Assembly (NCBI RefSeq): GCF_017304635.1
Contig: NZ_JAFKMA010000001.1
Span: 1,356,173-1,420,172 of the forward strand
Length of the DNA stretch: 64,000 nt
Source of the DNA: Sphingomonas sp.
GTDB taxonomy: Bacteria; Pseudomonadota; Alphaproteobacteria; Sphingomonadales; Sphingomonadaceae
Direction: 5' to 3'
Within the stretch, counting starts at the first letter, position 1. Each line of letters opens with the position of its first letter. The translations under genes were made by a program, and so were the position numbers. This document shows, one piece after another, positions 43,221 to 56,224 of this stretch. The notes beneath the pieces were generated by a model, which worked only from the letters and a program-made list of their open reading frames with translations, had not been told where the DNA came from and ran no database searches.

Positions 43221-44164
43221 CACGGGAAACCCATCCAGTAGAGGAAAGCGGCGTTCGCCGCGAGCAACGGCAGCGCGGTCGGCACCTGCGCGCGGATGAC
43301 GGCGCTCTTGTCCTTCAGGTCGAGCAACGCCGCCGGCACCAGGTTGAAATTGGCCGCCATCGGCGTCAGCAGCGTGCCGCAGAACCCGGCCAGCATCCCG
43401 ACCGCCGCGATCACTGCCGCGTCGCCATGATATTGCCCGATCAGCAGCGGCATCCCGATCGCTGCGAACATCACCGGGAACGCGGCGAAGGCGTTGCCCA
43501 TCACGATCGTGAAACCCGCCATGCCGATCGCATAGGCGACGACCGCCGCGATCAGGCTGCCGTGCGGGATCGCGCCGCCGATCAGGTTGCCGACGACGCC
43601 ACCCACCCCGGCCAGCGCGAAGACCGCGCCCAGGCTCGCCAGCATCTGCGGCAGCACGGCGGCCCATCCGACCGCATCCATCAACCGCACGCCCTCGACG
43701 AACGGCGTCGTCGCGCGCGGCCGCAGCCAGACATAATTGACCGTCAGCGCCAGCAACACGCCGATCGTGAGCGAGACGAGCGTGACTTGCTTGGGATCGA
43801 CCAGCCCGGGCAAATGCGGGAACAGCAATGTCCCGACCAGGGCGGTCGCCGGCACGATCAGCGCCGGCGCGAACAGCCAGTTGCCGCGCACCGCCGCTTC
43901 GCCGGTGCGGCGCTCGTCGTCCACCACGCCATCGGGCGCGCCGCGCCCCATCGCTCCCGTCCCCGCGATCGCCACCAGCCCGAGCACGAGCAGGCCGTTG
44001 CCGACGTCGCCCAGTAGTTCGCCGAGCAGGAAGCTGACCGCCAGCAATCCGTAGAACGCGGCGTTGCCCCACCGCTTCGGGTTGGCGCGGTTCGCCAGGC
44101 TGAGCAGCGCATAGGCGGCGAAGACCGCGCCGGTGACCGTGTAGATGAAGCCGTAGCCGATCAT
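43220..44164 (-). CDS. DUF979 membrane protein, probable 5-oxoproline transporter subunit
   Basis: A 314-residue polytopic membrane protein (about 9-10 helices) of DUF979. Start MIGYGFIYTVTGAVFAAYAL; internal GNAFAAFPVMFAAIGMPLLIG and LTPMAANFNLVPAALLDLKD match the family. DUF969 and DUF979 usually occur together and are predicted to form one permease of the ion-transporter superfamily. ATG start overlaps the DUF969 stop by 4 bases (44161-44164). Transport of 5-oxoproline is inferred from the adjacent oxoprolinase gene. Confidence 0.85.
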   Translation of the reverse strand: MIGYGFIYTVTGAVFAAYALLSLANRANPKRWGNAAFYGLLAVSFLLGELLGDVGNGLLVLGLVAIAGTGAMGRGAPDGVVDDERRTGEAAVRGNWLFAPALIVPATALVGTLLFPHLPGLVDPKQVTLVSLTIGVLLALTVNYVWLRPRATTPFVEGVRLMDAVGWAAVLPQMLASLGAVFALAGVGGVVGNLIGGAIPHGSLIAAVVAYAIGMAGFTIVMGNAFAAFPVMFAAIGMPLLIGQYHGDAAVIAAVGMLAGFCGTLLTPMAANFNLVPAALLDLKDKSAVIRAQVPTALPLLAANAAFLYWMGFP

Positions 44165-44817
44165 GCGCGCCGCCGTGCCAGCCGGCGATCGAGCAGCCAG
44201 AGCCGCGCGGCGTGAATGACGAATGCCGCGACCGCTGTCGGGATCGCCCAGACCGACAGGCTGAACGGCGCGACCGCGATCCCGTACCCCTCCAGCACGC
44301 CCTTCATCAGCAGGATCGAGCCGACCGCGACGAAGATGTCTTCGCCGAAGAACAGCCCGATATTGTCGGTCGCCGCCGCCAGCGCGGGGATCTCGTCGCC
44401 GCCCGGCGCCTCGCCCTGCGTCTCGGCCGCGGCGACCGCCATCGGCGCGACCAGCGGCCGCACGGTCTGCGCCGGCCCGGCGATCGAGGTCAGCCCGAGT
44501 GCGGCGGTCAGCTGGCGGAACAGCAGGTAGCCGATCAGCAGCCGCCCCACCGTCGCGCCGCGCACCTTCCCGATCACCTGCCGCGCGCGTGCCTGCAACC
44601 CGTGCCGTTCGAGCAGACCGATCACGGGCAGGACGATGTAGATCACGGTGACGAATCGGTTCGCGTTGAACGCCTTGCCGAACGCCGCCAGGATGGCGAG
44701 CGGGGCGATGCCGGCGGCCCAGCCGGTCACCAGGGCCGACGCGGCCACCACCAGCAGCGGGTTGAAACGGAGCAGGAACCCCGCGACGATCACCGCGATG
44801 CCGGCGAGCACGAGCAT
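44161..44817 (-). CDS. DUF969 membrane protein, probable 5-oxoproline transporter subunit
   Basis: A 218-residue membrane protein with about six helices. VLAGIAVIVAGFLLRFNPLLVV opens the protein; FGKAFNANRFVTVIYIVLPVIGLLERHGL (start: FGKAFNANRFVTV) and EIPALAAATDNIGLFFGEDIF are the typical DUF969 segments. It overlaps the oxoprolinase stop by one base and the DUF979 start by four, so the three genes form a tight operon. See DUF979 for the transport inference. Confidence 0.85.
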   Translation of the reverse strand: MLVLAGIAVIVAGFLLRFNPLLVVAASALVTGWAAGIAPLAILAAFGKAFNANRFVTVIYIVLPVIGLLERHGLQARARQVIGKVRGATVGRLLIGYLLFRQLTAALGLTSIAGPAQTVRPLVAPMAVAAAETQGEAPGGDEIPALAAATDNIGLFFGEDIFVAVGSILLMKGVLEGYGIAVAPFSLSVWAIPTAVAAFVIHAARLWLLDRRLARRRA

Positions 44818-47800
44818 CAGCGCTTGCCGAACCCGCCGCCGCCCGGCGTGTCGATGACGAAGACGTCGCCCGGCCGCATCGCGACCTTCGCCGTGGCGCC
44901 GAGCGTCTCGACCTGCCCATCGGCGCGCTCGACGCGCGACACGCCCGCCGCGCCGTCCTGCCCGCCGTCGAGCCCGAACGGCGGCACGCGGCGGCGGTTG
45001 GCGAGGATGCAGGCGGTCATCGGCCGCAGGAACCGCATGCGCCGCGTCGCACCGTCGCCGCCATCGCTCGCCCCTGCCCCACCCGACCCGCGCCGGATCG
45101 AGAATTGCTCGAGCAGGACGGGAAAGCGCGTCTCCAGGATTTCGGGGTCGGTCAGCCGGCTGTTGGTCATGTGAGTCTGGATCGCCGGGGTGCCGGCAAA
45201 GCCCGGCCCCGCGCCCGATCCGCCCGCGATCGTCTCGTAATATTGGAATTCGTCGTCGCCGAACGTGAAGTTGTTCATCGTCCCCTGGCTCGCCGCCATC
45301 GCGCCGAGCGCGCCGAACAATGCGTCGGTCACGACCTGGCTGGTCTCAACGTTACCGGCGACGACCGCCGCCGGATAATGCGGGTTGAGCATCGACCCGT
45401 CGGGCACCACGATCGTCACGCTGCGCAGGCAGCCGTCGTTGAGCGGGACGGGCTCGTCGATCAGGGTGCGCAGGACGTAGAGCACCGCCGCGCGCACGAT
45501 CGAGGCGGGCGCGTTGAAGTTGGTCGGGCGTTGCTGGCTGGTACCGGTGAAGTCGACCGTCATGGTGCCGGCGGTGCGATCGATCCGCACCGCCACGCGC
45601 ACCACGCCACCATCATCCATTTCATAGGCGAACGCGCCATCGTGCAGAGTCGCGATCAGCCGCTTCACGGCGGCATCGGCATTGGCCTGGACGTGCGCCA
45701 TATAGGCGCTGACCACGTCCGCGCCGTAATCGGCGGCGGCGCGCGCCAGTCCGGCGGCACCGCGCGTGCAGGCCGCGAGCTGCGCCGTCAGGTCGGCGAT
45801 GTTCTGGTCGATATTGCGCGCCGGATGCTCGCCCCCGCCGAGCAGCGCACGCAGCTCGGCGTCGCGGAAGCGCCCCTCGTCGACCACCAGCACGTCGTCG
45901 AACACGATGCCTTCCTCGGCGATCGAGCGGCTGTCGGGCGGCATCGATCCCGGTGTGATGCCGCCGACATCGGCATGGTGCCCGCGCGCGGCGACGAACC
46001 AGGCGGGCGCGGCCTCGTCCGGGCCGGCGAATACCGGCATGATGACGGTGATGTCGGGCAAGTGGGTGCCGCCACGATACGGCGCGTTGAGCGCGTAGGC
46101 ATCGCCGCGCCGGATGCTGCGCCCGTCGGCGCCGGCACCGCGATCGGCGATGATCGTGCGGATGCTTTCGGCCATCGACCCCAGATGCACCGGGATGTGC
46201 GGGGCGTTCGCGATCAGATTGCCGGCGCCGTCGAACAAAGCGCAGCTGAAATCGAGCCGCTCGCGGATGTTGACCGAGGCGGCCGACCGCTGGAGCGCCG
46301 CCCCCATCTCCTCGGCGATGCTCATGAACAGGCCGGCGAAGATCGCGAGGCGGACGGGATCGAGCTCCGTTCCCACACGAACCGCGCTGCGCGGGACGGC
46401 GCGCGTCAGGATCAGGTTGCCGACGGTATCGACCGCCGCTCGCCAGCCGGGCTCGACCATCGTCGTCGCGACGGCATCGACGATCAGCACCGGCCCGTTC
46501 AGCGCCTGCCCCGCCCCCAGTACCTCGCGCCGATAGACCTGCGTGTCGCGCCAGGCGCCGGCGCAATAGACCGGCACCACCGTCTCCGCCGCGCCGGCGT
46601 GCGCCGGCAGCGCGGCGACCGTGCCGTCGAGCGCCGATCCCCCCGCCACCGCCTCGACCGTGATGCGATCGACGATCAGCGGCGCGGCGGCGGAGAACCC
46701 GAACTGCGCGCGATGCGCCGCGTCGAACGCGTCGGTCATCGCCGCTTCGGACACGAGATCGACCTCGATCGTGTGATCGGTCTGGCCGCGCCGCAAGTGG
46801 AGCCGGCGCTCGACGACGATCTCGGCCGGGTCGACGCCCTGCGCGATCAGCGCGGCGCTCGCTTCATCCGCCAGTGCCGCGACGGCAGCGGCGATCGCCG
46901 CCGCGTCGGCCAGCGCGAACCCCGCCGTCGCCTCGCGCAGTTCGCGTCGGCTCGCCAGGCCCATGCCATAGGCCGACAGCACCCCGGCCAGCGGATGGAT
47001 CATCACGCGATCCATCGCCAGCGCGTCGGCGACCAGGCAGGCGTGCTGACCGCCGGCCCCGCCGAAACAGGCGAGCGTGTAGCGCGTCAGGTCGTGCCCG
47101 CGCTCGACCGATATCTTGCGGATCGCGTTCGCCATGTCGGCGACGGCGACCGTCACGAACCCTTCCGCGGCCGCATATGGATCGAGCGACAGCGCCGCGA
47201 ACCGCACCGCCACCGCGTCGGGATCGATCGGCTGCCGCCCGTCCTCCCCGAACAGTGCCGGGAAAAAGGCGGGTTGCAGCTTGCCGAGCATCACGTTGCA
47301 GTCGGTCACGGTCAGCGGCCCGCCGCGGCGATAGCAGGCCGGCCCCGGCACGGCCCCGGCCGACTCCGGTCCGACCAGCAGCCGCTGCCCGTCGAAGCGG
47401 CAGATCGACCCGCCGCCCGACGCGACCGTGTGGATGCGCAGCATCGGCGCGCGGACGCGAGCGCCGGCGATCAACGTCTCCGTATCGCGCTCGTAGCTGC
47501 CGGCGAAATGCGACACATCGGTCGACGTGCCGCCCATGTCGAACCCGATGACTCGGTCGAACCCGGCCTGGCACGCGGTTTCCGCCATGCCGACGATGCC
47601 GCCCGCCGGCCCAGACAGGATGGCGTCCTTGCCGAGGAACAGCCGGGCATCGACCAAGCCGCCCGACGACTGCATGAACAGCGCCCCCGGCCCCAGCGCT
47701 TGTTCGAGCGACGCGACATACGCGTCGAGCACCGGGGACAGATAGGCATCGACGAGGGTCGTGTCGCCGCGGCCGATCAGCTTGATAAGTGGGGCGACGC

Positions 47801-48359
47801 GATGGCTGACCGAGATCTGGGTGAAGCCGATCGCCTCGGCGATGCGGGCTAGCGCGACCTCGTGCGCGTGATGGCGATAGCCGTGGACCAGCACGATCGC
47901 GAGCGCGCGCAGGCCGGCGTCGTAGGCGTCCCGTAGCGCGACCCGCGCGGCGGTTTCGTCCAGCGCCCGCACCACGCTGCCGTCCGCCGCGATCCGCTCG
48001 TCGATGCCGATCACCCGGTCGAACAACGGCGGCGGACGGCGGAGGTCGCGCGCGAAGATGTCGGCGCGCTCCTGATAGCCGATCACCAGCGCGTCCTCGA
48101 ACCCGCGCGTGATCGCGAGGCAGGTCGGCGCGCCCTTGCGTTCGAGCAGGGCGTTGGTCGCGATGGTCGTGCCGATGCGCAGGTCGAACGCGGCGTCGCG
48201 GCCGTCCGTCAGCCGCCGGATCGCCTCGACCGCCGCATCGGCATACCGGCCCGGCGCTTCCGAGAGCAGCTTGACCACACCGATCGATCCGTCGGGACGG
48301 CGAGCCACTACGTCGGTGAACGTCCCCCCGCGATCGACCCAGAAGTTCCAACGCTCCAT
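44817..48359 (-). CDS. ATP-dependent 5-oxoprolinase (fused hydantoinase A/B)
   Basis: Hydrolyses 5-oxo-L-proline to glutamate using ATP. 1180 residues, the fused eukaryote/bacterial OplAH-like form. The HyuA half (1-670) starts [21 protein letters not shown], with [12 protein letters not shown] and [12 protein letters not shown] as ATPase motifs. The HyuB half (680-1180) includes [33 protein letters not shown] (split: [13 protein letters not shown]) and GGGGFGKR at the end. First gene of the cluster. Hydantoinases of other specificity share this fold, but fusion and DUF969/979 neighbours favour oxoproline. Confidence 0.9.
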   Translation of the reverse strand: MERWNFWVDRGGTFTDVVARRPDGSIGVVKLLSEAPGRYADAAVEAIRRLTDGRDAAFDLRIGTTIATNALLERKGAPTCLAITRGFEDALVIGYQERADIFARDLRRPPPLFDRVIGIDERIAADGSVVRALDETAARVALRDAYDAGLRALAIVLVHGYRHHAHEVALARIAEAIGFTQISVSHRVAPLIKLIGRGDTTLVDAYLSPVLDAYVASLEQALGPGALFMQSSGGLVDARLFLGKDAILSGPAGGIVGMAETACQAGFDRVIGFDMGGTSTDVSHFAGSYERDTETLIAGARVRAPMLRIHTVASGGGSICRFDGQRLLVGPESAGAVPGPACYRRGGPLTVTDCNVMLGKLQPAFFPALFGEDGRQPIDPDAVAVRFAALSLDPYAAAEGFVTVAVADMANAIRKISVERGHDLTRYTLACFGGAGGQHACLVADALAMDRVMIHPLAGVLSAYGMGLASRRELREATAGFALADAAAIAAAVAALADEASAALIAQGVDPAEIVVERRLHLRRGQTDHTIEVDLVSEAAMTDAFDAAHRAQFGFSAAAPLIVDRITVEAVAGGSALDGTVAALPAHAGAAETVVPVYCAGAWRDTQVYRREVLGAGQALNGPVLIVDAVATTMVEPGWRAAVDTVGNLILTRAVPRSAVRVGTELDPVRLAIFAGLFMSIAEEMGAALQRSAASVNIRERLDFSCALFDGAGNLIANAPHIPVHLGSMAESIRTIIADRGAGADGRSIRRGDAYALNAPYRGGTHLPDITVIMPVFAGPDEAAPAWFVAARGHHADVGGITPGSMPPDSRSIAEEGIVFDDVLVVDEGRFRDAELRALLGGGEHPARNIDQNIADLTAQLAACTRGAAGLARAAADYGADVVSAYMAHVQANADAAVKRLIATLHDGAFAYEMDDGGVVRVAVRIDRTAGTMTVDFTGTSQQRPTNFNAPASIVRAAVLYVLRTLIDEPVPLNDGCLRSVTIVVPDGSMLNPHYPAAVVAGNVETSQVVTDALFGALGAMAASQGTMNNFTFGDDEFQYYETIAGGSGAGPGFAGTPAIQTHMTNSRLTDPEILETRFPVLLEQFSIRRGSGGAGASDGGDGATRRMRFLRPMTACILANRRRVPPFGLDGGQDGAAGVSRVERADGQVETLGATAKVAMRPGDVFVIDTPGGGGFGKR

Positions 48360-48438
48360 GCGATGTGCGGGTTATGCCGAACCCGCCGTCCTGTCGATGC
48401 GCAAAGCGGCGTCCGGGAGCGCCCGCTCGCCGTAATCC

Positions 48439-50646
48439 TCATACCGGCGGCAGGCGATCGAGATATTTGTCGAGCGTCAGCGGATAGTCGCGCACGCGGA
48501 CGCCGGTCGCGTTGTAGACGGCGTTGGCGATCGCCGCGCCAACGCCGCACAGGCCGAGCTCGCCGACGCCCTTCGCCTTCATCGGCGACGACTTGTCGTC
48601 GGGATAGTCGAGGAACACGACCTCCTGGTGCGGAATGTCGGCGTGGACCGGGACTTCGTAGCTCGCGAGGTCGTGGTTGACGAAGAAGCCGAAGCGCGTG
48701 TCGACCGCCAGTTCCTCCATCAGCGCGGCGCCCGCGCCCATCGTCATCGCGCCGATCACCTGGCTGCGCGCCGAGACCGGATTGAGGATGCGCCCGGCGT
48801 CGCACACCGCCAGCATGCGGCGGATACGGATCTCGCCGGTGTAGCGATCGACGCCGACCTCGCAGAAATGCGCGGCGAAGGTCGATTGCTGGTACTTCTT
48901 GTCGAGGTCGCCATATTCGATCGCATCCTCGGCGCTGAGTTCGCCGTCCTTCGCGGCGTCGGCGAGCTTTGCCGAGCGGTTGCCGGCATGGACGCTGCCG
49001 TCGCTGAACGTCGCGTCGGCGGAGTTGAACCCGAGCTTTTGCGCCACCTGCTCGCGCAACTTGACGCACGCGGCGTACACGCCGGAGGTGGAGTTGTTCG
49101 CACCGAACTGCCCGCCCGATCCGCACGAGGTGGGATGCGCGGAATCGCCCAGCCGGACGACCACCGCGTCGAGGTCTACGCCCATCATCTCCGCCGCGGT
49201 CTGCGCGATGATCGTGTAGCTGCCGGTGCCGATATCGGTCATGTCGGTCTCGACCGTCACCACGCCGCGCTTGTCGAGCCGCACCCGCGCCGCCGATTTC
49301 ATCAGCAGATTGTTGCGGATGCCCGCCGCCATGCCGATCCCGACCAGCCAGCGGCCGTCGCTGACCTGCGCCGGTTTGGCGTGGCGTTTCTCCCAGCCGA
49401 ACTTCGCCGCCCCGGTCTTCAGGCATTCGACCAGATGGCGCTGCGAGAAGGCGCGGTCGGGCTTCTCCGGATCGACCATCGTGTCGTTTTTGATGCGGAA
49501 GGTGATCGGGTCCATCCCGAGCTTTTCCGCCATCTCGTCCATCGCCACTTCGAGCACCATCAGCCCCGGCGCCTCGCCCGGCGCGCGCATCGCATTGCCC
49601 TCGGACAGATCGAGCTCGGCCAGCCGCAATTCGGTCAGGCGGTTCGCGCCGGCGTAGAAAATCTTGGACTGGCTGACCGACGTCTCCGGGCCGCCGCCGG
49701 GCAGATTGCCCGACCAGCCGACATGCGCGATCGCGGTGATCGTGCCGTCCTTCTCGCAGCCGATCCGCACGCGCTGGATCGTCGCCGGGCGGTGCGTCGC
49801 GTTGTTCATCATCAGCGGACGCTGCATCGCGACCTTGACCGCGCGGCCGCACGCCTTCGCACCCAGCGCCGCCAGCACCGCATCGGCCCGCACGAACAGC
49901 TTGCCGCCGAATCCGCCGCCGATGAACGGCGAGACCAGTTGCACCTTGTCCTTGGACAGGTTCAGCGTCTTCGCGACGTCGCCGACGCCCCAGCCGATCA
50001 TCTGGTTCGACGTGTACACCGTCAGTCTGTCGCCCTGCCACGCGGCGGTGGAGGCGAACGGCTCCATCATCGCATGGCTCTCGTCGGGGGTCGAATAGGT
50101 CTCGTCGAGCGTGACCGGCGCCTGCGCGAAAGCGGCGGCGAAGTCGCCCGCCGTCGTCCGCGCCGGCCCGCCGAGCCCGTCGTCCTTGGCCACCGGCGCA
50201 TCGTCGCGCGCGGCGGCCAGGTCGTACGCGCCCTTCGCTCGCGCATAATCGAGCTTGACCAGCCCGGCGGCGGCGCGCGCCTGTTCGAACGTCTCCGCGA
50301 CGACGATCGCGACCGCCTGGTGATAATGCTCGACCTCGGGACCGGCGAGCAGCTTGGCGGTATTCATGTCGCCTTTGCCCAGCTTGCCGGCATTCTTGTA
50401 GGTCACGACCGCCAGCACGCCCGGCGCCGCCTCGGCCGCCACCGTGTCGATCGAATTGATCCGCCCCTTCGCGACGCCGGCGCCGACGATATAGCCATAG
50501 CCTGGTTCGGCGACGCGATCGTGGCGTTCATAGGCATAGGGCGCGGTGCCGGTCGTCTTGAACTTGCCGTCGATCCGCGGGGTCGGGCGGCCGACATGCT
50601 TCTGGCGGTCGATTGGGTTGGTGCCGGCGGGCTCGGTGAACTTCAT
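48439..50646 (-). CDS. paoC: Aldehyde oxidoreductase, molybdenum-binding subunit (PaoC-like)
   Basis: Xanthine-dehydrogenase-family catalytic subunit, 735 residues. Binds the molybdopterin cofactor: [15 protein letters not shown] (about 224-238), [18 protein letters not shown], and [14 protein letters not shown] are cofactor loops. The catalytic Glu lies in [15 protein letters not shown] near the C-terminus. It opens without a Tat signal, so export relies on its partner PaoA. Start ATG at complement 50644-50646 overlaps the FAD subunit's stop. Aromatic aldehydes are the substrates of E. coli PaoABC; here inferred. Confidence 0.93.
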   Translation of the reverse strand: MKFTEPAGTNPIDRQKHVGRPTPRIDGKFKTTGTAPYAYERHDRVAEPGYGYIVGAGVAKGRINSIDTVAAEAAPGVLAVVTYKNAGKLGKGDMNTAKLLAGPEVEHYHQAVAIVVAETFEQARAAAGLVKLDYARAKGAYDLAAARDDAPVAKDDGLGGPARTTAGDFAAAFAQAPVTLDETYSTPDESHAMMEPFASTAAWQGDRLTVYTSNQMIGWGVGDVAKTLNLSKDKVQLVSPFIGGGFGGKLFVRADAVLAALGAKACGRAVKVAMQRPLMMNNATHRPATIQRVRIGCEKDGTITAIAHVGWSGNLPGGGPETSVSQSKIFYAGANRLTELRLAELDLSEGNAMRAPGEAPGLMVLEVAMDEMAEKLGMDPITFRIKNDTMVDPEKPDRAFSQRHLVECLKTGAAKFGWEKRHAKPAQVSDGRWLVGIGMAAGIRNNLLMKSAARVRLDKRGVVTVETDMTDIGTGSYTIIAQTAAEMMGVDLDAVVVRLGDSAHPTSCGSGGQFGANNSTSGVYAACVKLREQVAQKLGFNSADATFSDGSVHAGNRSAKLADAAKDGELSAEDAIEYGDLDKKYQQSTFAAHFCEVGVDRYTGEIRIRRMLAVCDAGRILNPVSARSQVIGAMTMGAGAALMEELAVDTRFGFFVNHDLASYEVPVHADIPHQEVVFLDYPDDKSSPMKAKGVGELGLCGVGAAIANAVYNATGVRVRDYPLTLDKYLDRLPPV

Positions 50647-51602
50647 GCCGCCATCTCCCGCGCTTCGGCGATCACGCTGGCGAGCGTGCGTTCGGCGAGC
50701 GTCAGCTTGAACGCATTGTCCCTGGTCGGGCGGGCATCAGCGAAGACTTGCGCCGCCACCGCCTTGGCGCCACGCGGCATTGCACCCTCCGCCGCCTCGA
50801 CGCGCCATGGCCTGGGCGCCATGCCACCGAACGCCACGCGACCCGTTCCGTCCTTGGCAATGACCGCCGCGACCGACACCAAAGCGAACGCATAGGACGA
50901 GCGATCGCGGACCTTGCGATAGAGGTGCGTGCCGCCGACCGGCTTGGGCAAGGTGACCGCGGTGATGAGTTCGCCCTTCTCCAGCACCGTGTCGCGATCG
51001 GGCCGGTCGCCCCACAGCCGGTGGAAGTCGGCGATCGGGATCGTCCGCCGCTGGCCATCGCCCTTCACGGTCTCGACCCCGGCGTCGAGCACGCGCAGCG
51101 CCACCGCCATGTCGCCGGGATAGGTCGCGATACAGGCGTCCGACGTGCCGATCACGCCGAGCTGCCGCGAATAGCCGCCGATCGCGGCGCAGCCCGACCC
51201 CGGCTTGCGCTTGTTGCACGCCATGTTGGGATCGTAGAAATACGGACACCGCGTCCGTTGCAGCAGATTGCCGGCCGTCGTCGCCTTGTTGCGAAGCTGG
51301 CCCGACGCGCCCGCGACGATCGCGCGCGTCAGCACCGCATAATCGCGCCGCACGCGCTTGTCGGCCGCCAGCCGCGTGTTGCTGACCAGCGCGCCGATCC
51401 GCAGGCCCCCGCCGTCCGTCGCGTCGATCGCGTCGAGCTTCAGGTCCTGCACGTCGACCAGATGCGTCGGCGTCTCGATCTCCAGCTTCATCAGGTCGAG
51501 CAGGTTGGTGCCGCCGGCGATGAACTTGGCGCCGGGCTCGCTCGCGACGATCCGCGCCGCCTCGACCGGGTCTTTCGCGCGGGTATAGGTGAACGCCTTC
51601 AT
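50643..51602 (-). CDS. paoB: Aldehyde oxidoreductase, FAD-binding subunit (PaoB-like)
   Basis: A 319-residue CO-dehydrogenase/XDH medium subunit. The FAD motif [11 protein letters not shown] lies at about 29-39, and [21 protein letters not shown] (in part: [17 protein letters not shown]) in the middle. Cys119, Cys129, Cys138 and Cys157 match the extra [4Fe-4S] insertion that distinguishes PaoB from XDH FAD subunits. It overlaps PaoA (ATGA at 51599-51602) and PaoC by four bases each, giving a coupled operon paoA-paoB-paoC. Confidence 0.92.
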   Translation of the reverse strand: MKAFTYTRAKDPVEAARIVASEPGAKFIAGGTNLLDLMKLEIETPTHLVDVQDLKLDAIDATDGGGLRIGALVSNTRLAADKRVRRDYAVLTRAIVAGASGQLRNKATTAGNLLQRTRCPYFYDPNMACNKRKPGSGCAAIGGYSRQLGVIGTSDACIATYPGDMAVALRVLDAGVETVKGDGQRRTIPIADFHRLWGDRPDRDTVLEKGELITAVTLPKPVGGTHLYRKVRDRSSYAFALVSVAAVIAKDGTGRVAFGGMAPRPWRVEAAEGAMPRGAKAVAAQVFADARPTRDNAFKLTLAERTLASVIAEAREMAA

Positions 51603-52231
51603 GCCTTCGCTCCCGCCACCTCGGCCATGGCCTCGGCGATGTTGGAATAGGCGCCGCAGCGGCAGATGTTGCCGCTCATCCGCTCGCGCATCTCGATCGT
51701 GGTGAGGCCGGGTCGGTCGAGCAGGTCGGCCTGGACGTGGCTCGGGATGCCCGCCTTGATCTCGTCGAGCACCGCGACCGCCGAGCAAATCTGCCCCGGC
51801 GTGCAATAGCCGCACTGATAGCCGTCATGCTTGACGAACGCCGCCTGCATCGGATGCAGCTTGTCGGGCGTGCCCAGCCCCTCGATCGTCGTCACCTTGT
51901 CGCCCTGGTGCATCACCGCGAGGCTGAGGCAGGAATTGATCCGCTCGCCGTTGACGATGACGGTGCATGCACCGCACTGGCCGTGGTCGCAGCCTTTCTT
52001 GGTGCCGGTCAGGTGGAGATGCTCGCGCAAGGCGTCGAGCAGCGTAGTGCGCGTATCGAGCGTCAGGTCGCGACGCTTGCCGTTGACGGTCAGGCTGACC
52101 GGCATCGTCGGGGGCGCCCCCGCCTTCGCCATCACCGGACGGCCTTCCGCACCCGGCACCGCCGCCAGCGCGGCCGCCGCGCCACCGCTCGCCAGCACAT
52201 TGCGTCGCGTCACATCCAATCCTTCGTTCAT
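51599..52231 (-). CDS. paoA: Aldehyde oxidoreductase, 2Fe-2S subunit with Tat signal (PaoA-like)
   Basis: A 210-residue iron-sulfur subunit. Start ATG at complement 52229-52231 yields [19 protein letters not shown], a twin-arginine signal. First [2Fe-2S] cluster ligands are Cys81, Cys86, Cys89 and Cys101; second are Cys140, Cys143, Cys190 and Cys192. Exported with PaoB/C to the periplasm by precedent of E. coli PaoABC. No PaoD-like or XdhC maturation gene is visible nearby, so insertion of cofactor must be provided from elsewhere. Confidence 0.92.
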   Translation of the reverse strand: MNEGLDVTRRNVLASGGAAAALAAVPGAEGRPVMAKAGAPPTMPVSLTVNGKRRDLTLDTRTTLLDALREHLHLTGTKKGCDHGQCGACTVIVNGERINSCLSLAVMHQGDKVTTIEGLGTPDKLHPMQAAFVKHDGYQCGYCTPGQICSAVAVLDEIKAGIPSHVQADLLDRPGLTTIEMRERMSGNICRCGAYSNIAEAMAEVAGAKA

Positions 52232-52303
52232 CGCCGCATCCCCGACAGGAGACACGACAACGCGCACCGGACGGTTTCGATGCGGCGCGGCCGGCCGTTG
52301 AAC

Positions 52304-53950
<1,647 letters not shown>

Positions 53951-53992
53951 GGATCGTTCTCCCTTAAGCTACGACGCGCTGGCTCGCCGGAC

Positions 53993-56023
53993 CTACTGGC
54001 CCCAGACCGACACGCGCCGGTCGGGCGGCAGGTACAGCGCGTCGCCCGGCTTGACGTTAAACGCCGCGTACCACGGGCCGAAGTTCCGCACGATGCCGTC
54101 GACGCGATACTTGTCGGGACTGTGCGGATCGGACAGCAGCGCCGCGCGCTGCGCCCCTTCGCGGCGCTTGCCTTGCCAGGCTTGCGCGAAGGCGATGAAG
54201 AAGCGCTGGTCGCCGGTGAAACCGTCGAGCACCGGCGGCTCGCCGTGCCGCGCGACGTAGCGGCGATAGGCGGCATAGGCCGTCTCCAGCCCGCCCAGGT
54301 CGGCGAGGTTTTCGCCCAGCGTCAGCCGCCCCTTGATATGCGTGCCGGGGATCGGCTCGTACTGGTCGAACTGCGTGGCCAGCCGGTCGGCCTGGACGTT
54401 GTACTTGGCTGCGCTCGCCGCGGTCCACCAGTCGCGCAGGCGGCCCTTTTCATCATACTGCCGGCCCTGATCGTCGAAACCGTGCCCCATTTCATGCCCG
54501 ATCGTCGTGGCACCCGTCTCCGCATAGTTCACCGCCGGATCGGCGTTGGCGTCGAAGAACGGCGGCTGGAGGATCGCGGCCGGCAGCGTGATCTGGTTCA
54601 TCGTCGGGTCGTAATAGGCGTTCACCGTCTGCGGCGTCATGAACCACAGCCCGCGATCGACCGCATGCGGGAACCGTTGCAGCTGCAACCGCCAGTTGAA
54701 CGCATCGGACGCCAGGTCGTTGGCGAGCGGATCGGTGCGGCTGACCGCCAGTGTCGAATAGTCGATCCACTTCGCGGGATGCCCGACCCGCGGATCGAAG
54801 GTCGCCAGCTTCGCCAGCGCGGCCTTGCGCGTCGCGTCGTCCATCCAGGCGGCGCCGTCGATCTTGTCCTTGTACGCGGCGCGCATGTCGGTGACGAGTT
54901 CGTCCGCCTTGGCCTGCGTCGCCGGCGTCCAGTATTGCTGGACGTAGATCGCCCCGACCGCCTCGCCGAGTGCGCCGTCGAGCAGGCCCATGCCCCGCTT
55001 CCACCGCGCGCGCTGCTCCGGGATGTCGTACAGGGTCTTCTTGTAGAAATCGAAGTTCGCCTGGTCGAACGCATGCGGCAGGAAGGCGGCATGGTCGCTG
55101 ATGAAGCGGACCGTCACCCACTCTTTCCACGTCGACAACGGCACGTCGGCGAGCCGCTTGCCGGCGGCGGCGACCGCCGTCGTCTCCGCGACATCGACCA
55201 TCCTGACATCGCCCAGCCCCATCGACGCCAGCGTCGCGGTCCAGTCGAACTCGGGCGCGAGCTTGGTCAGTTGCGCGCGCGTCATCGGGTTGTGCGTCGC
55301 GATCGGGTCGCGGCGGCGCTCCGGCGTCCACTGGTCCTGGCTCAGCCGCGTTTCCAGCGCAATGATCCGCTCGGCCTTGGCGGCGGCATCCGGGATGCCC
55401 GCCAGCGTCTGGAGCTTGACGAGATAGTCGCGATAGGCCGCGCGGATCGCGACATACTTGTCGCCCGTCAGCAAATAGTAATCGCGCACCGGCAGGCCGA
55501 GCCGCGCCTGCCCCGCCGTCGCGGTGTAGCGCGTGGGGTCGTCCTGATCGACACCGATGCCGATCCCGACCGGCGCCGGCCAGCCCGGTTGTGCCATCAG
55601 GCGCACCAGTTCGGGCCGCGTCGTCACCGCATCGATCCGCGCGAGGTAAGGCTTGAGCGGCGCCGTCCCCCGCGCCTCGATCCCCCGTTCGTCCATCCAG
55701 GCGGCGTAGAAATCGCCGACCTTGCGTGCGGTCGGCGTTGTCGGATTGGCGGCGGCGGTCTCGACGATCTTGCGCACCTGGCCCTCGATTTCGTCGGGCA
55801 GGTCGTAATTATAGCCGGCGCCGACCTTGTCGGCCGGGATCGGATGGTTCTTGAGCCACGTGCCCTCGGCATAGGCATAGAAATCGTCGCCCGGCTTCAC
55901 GCTGCGATCCATGTCGCCGAGTTCCAGCCCCCAGCCCCCGTATCGGGGCTTCGCCGTCTGCGCGACGAGCAAAGCGGGGACGGCAAGCAGACTGGCAGCG
56001 GCAAGCAGAACGGAACGGCGCAT
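53993..56023 (-). CDS. M13-family (neprilysin-like) metallopeptidase
   Basis: A 676-residue exported zinc endopeptidase. Signal peptide at 1-21 (LAVPALLVAQ). KPGDDFYAYAEGTWLKNHPIP (part: PGDDFYAYAEGTWL) near residue 45 is the family opening. NAYYDPTMNQITLPAAILQPPF precedes the active site TTIGHEMGHGFDDQG at about residue 507-521 (HExxH), with ENLADLGGLETAY supplying the third ligand. RVDGIVRNFGPWYAAFNVKPG closes the protein. A second M13 gene begins at 62874. Confidence 0.95.
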   Translation of the reverse strand: MRRSVLLAAASLLAVPALLVAQTAKPRYGGWGLELGDMDRSVKPGDDFYAYAEGTWLKNHPIPADKVGAGYNYDLPDEIEGQVRKIVETAAANPTTPTARKVGDFYAAWMDERGIEARGTAPLKPYLARIDAVTTRPELVRLMAQPGWPAPVGIGIGVDQDDPTRYTATAGQARLGLPVRDYYLLTGDKYVAIRAAYRDYLVKLQTLAGIPDAAAKAERIIALETRLSQDQWTPERRRDPIATHNPMTRAQLTKLAPEFDWTATLASMGLGDVRMVDVAETTAVAAAGKRLADVPLSTWKEWVTVRFISDHAAFLPHAFDQANFDFYKKTLYDIPEQRARWKRGMGLLDGALGEAVGAIYVQQYWTPATQAKADELVTDMRAAYKDKIDGAAWMDDATRKAALAKLATFDPRVGHPAKWIDYSTLAVSRTDPLANDLASDAFNWRLQLQRFPHAVDRGLWFMTPQTVNAYYDPTMNQITLPAAILQPPFFDANADPAVNYAETGATTIGHEMGHGFDDQGRQYDEKGRLRDWWTAASAAKYNVQADRLATQFDQYEPIPGTHIKGRLTLGENLADLGGLETAYAAYRRYVARHGEPPVLDGFTGDQRFFIAFAQAWQGKRREGAQRAALLSDPHSPDKYRVDGIVRNFGPWYAAFNVKPGDALYLPPDRRVSVWGQ

Positions 56024-56224
56024 CGGGAACCCCCTTTTGGAGAATGTCCGACGCTATCGCGCCGACGACCGCCGGTCACGTTCTTTTGCGAGCTTTTGCG
56101 AGCGTTTAACGACGGCGGGCAAGCGCCGTGAAACGCAGCTCGTCTCGCCCTCTCTCATCCGCAGCGGCGGCAACAGGGCGACGCATCGCCCTTTAATTAG
56201 GGCGATTGGAATGTCAGGCTCGGG

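Noticed and set aside
45105-47852. 915-codon plus-strand open frame opposite oxoprolinase
   Set aside because: Antisense to a clear enzyme gene, with Arg/Ala/Gln-rich content and no ribosome site; a composition artefact.
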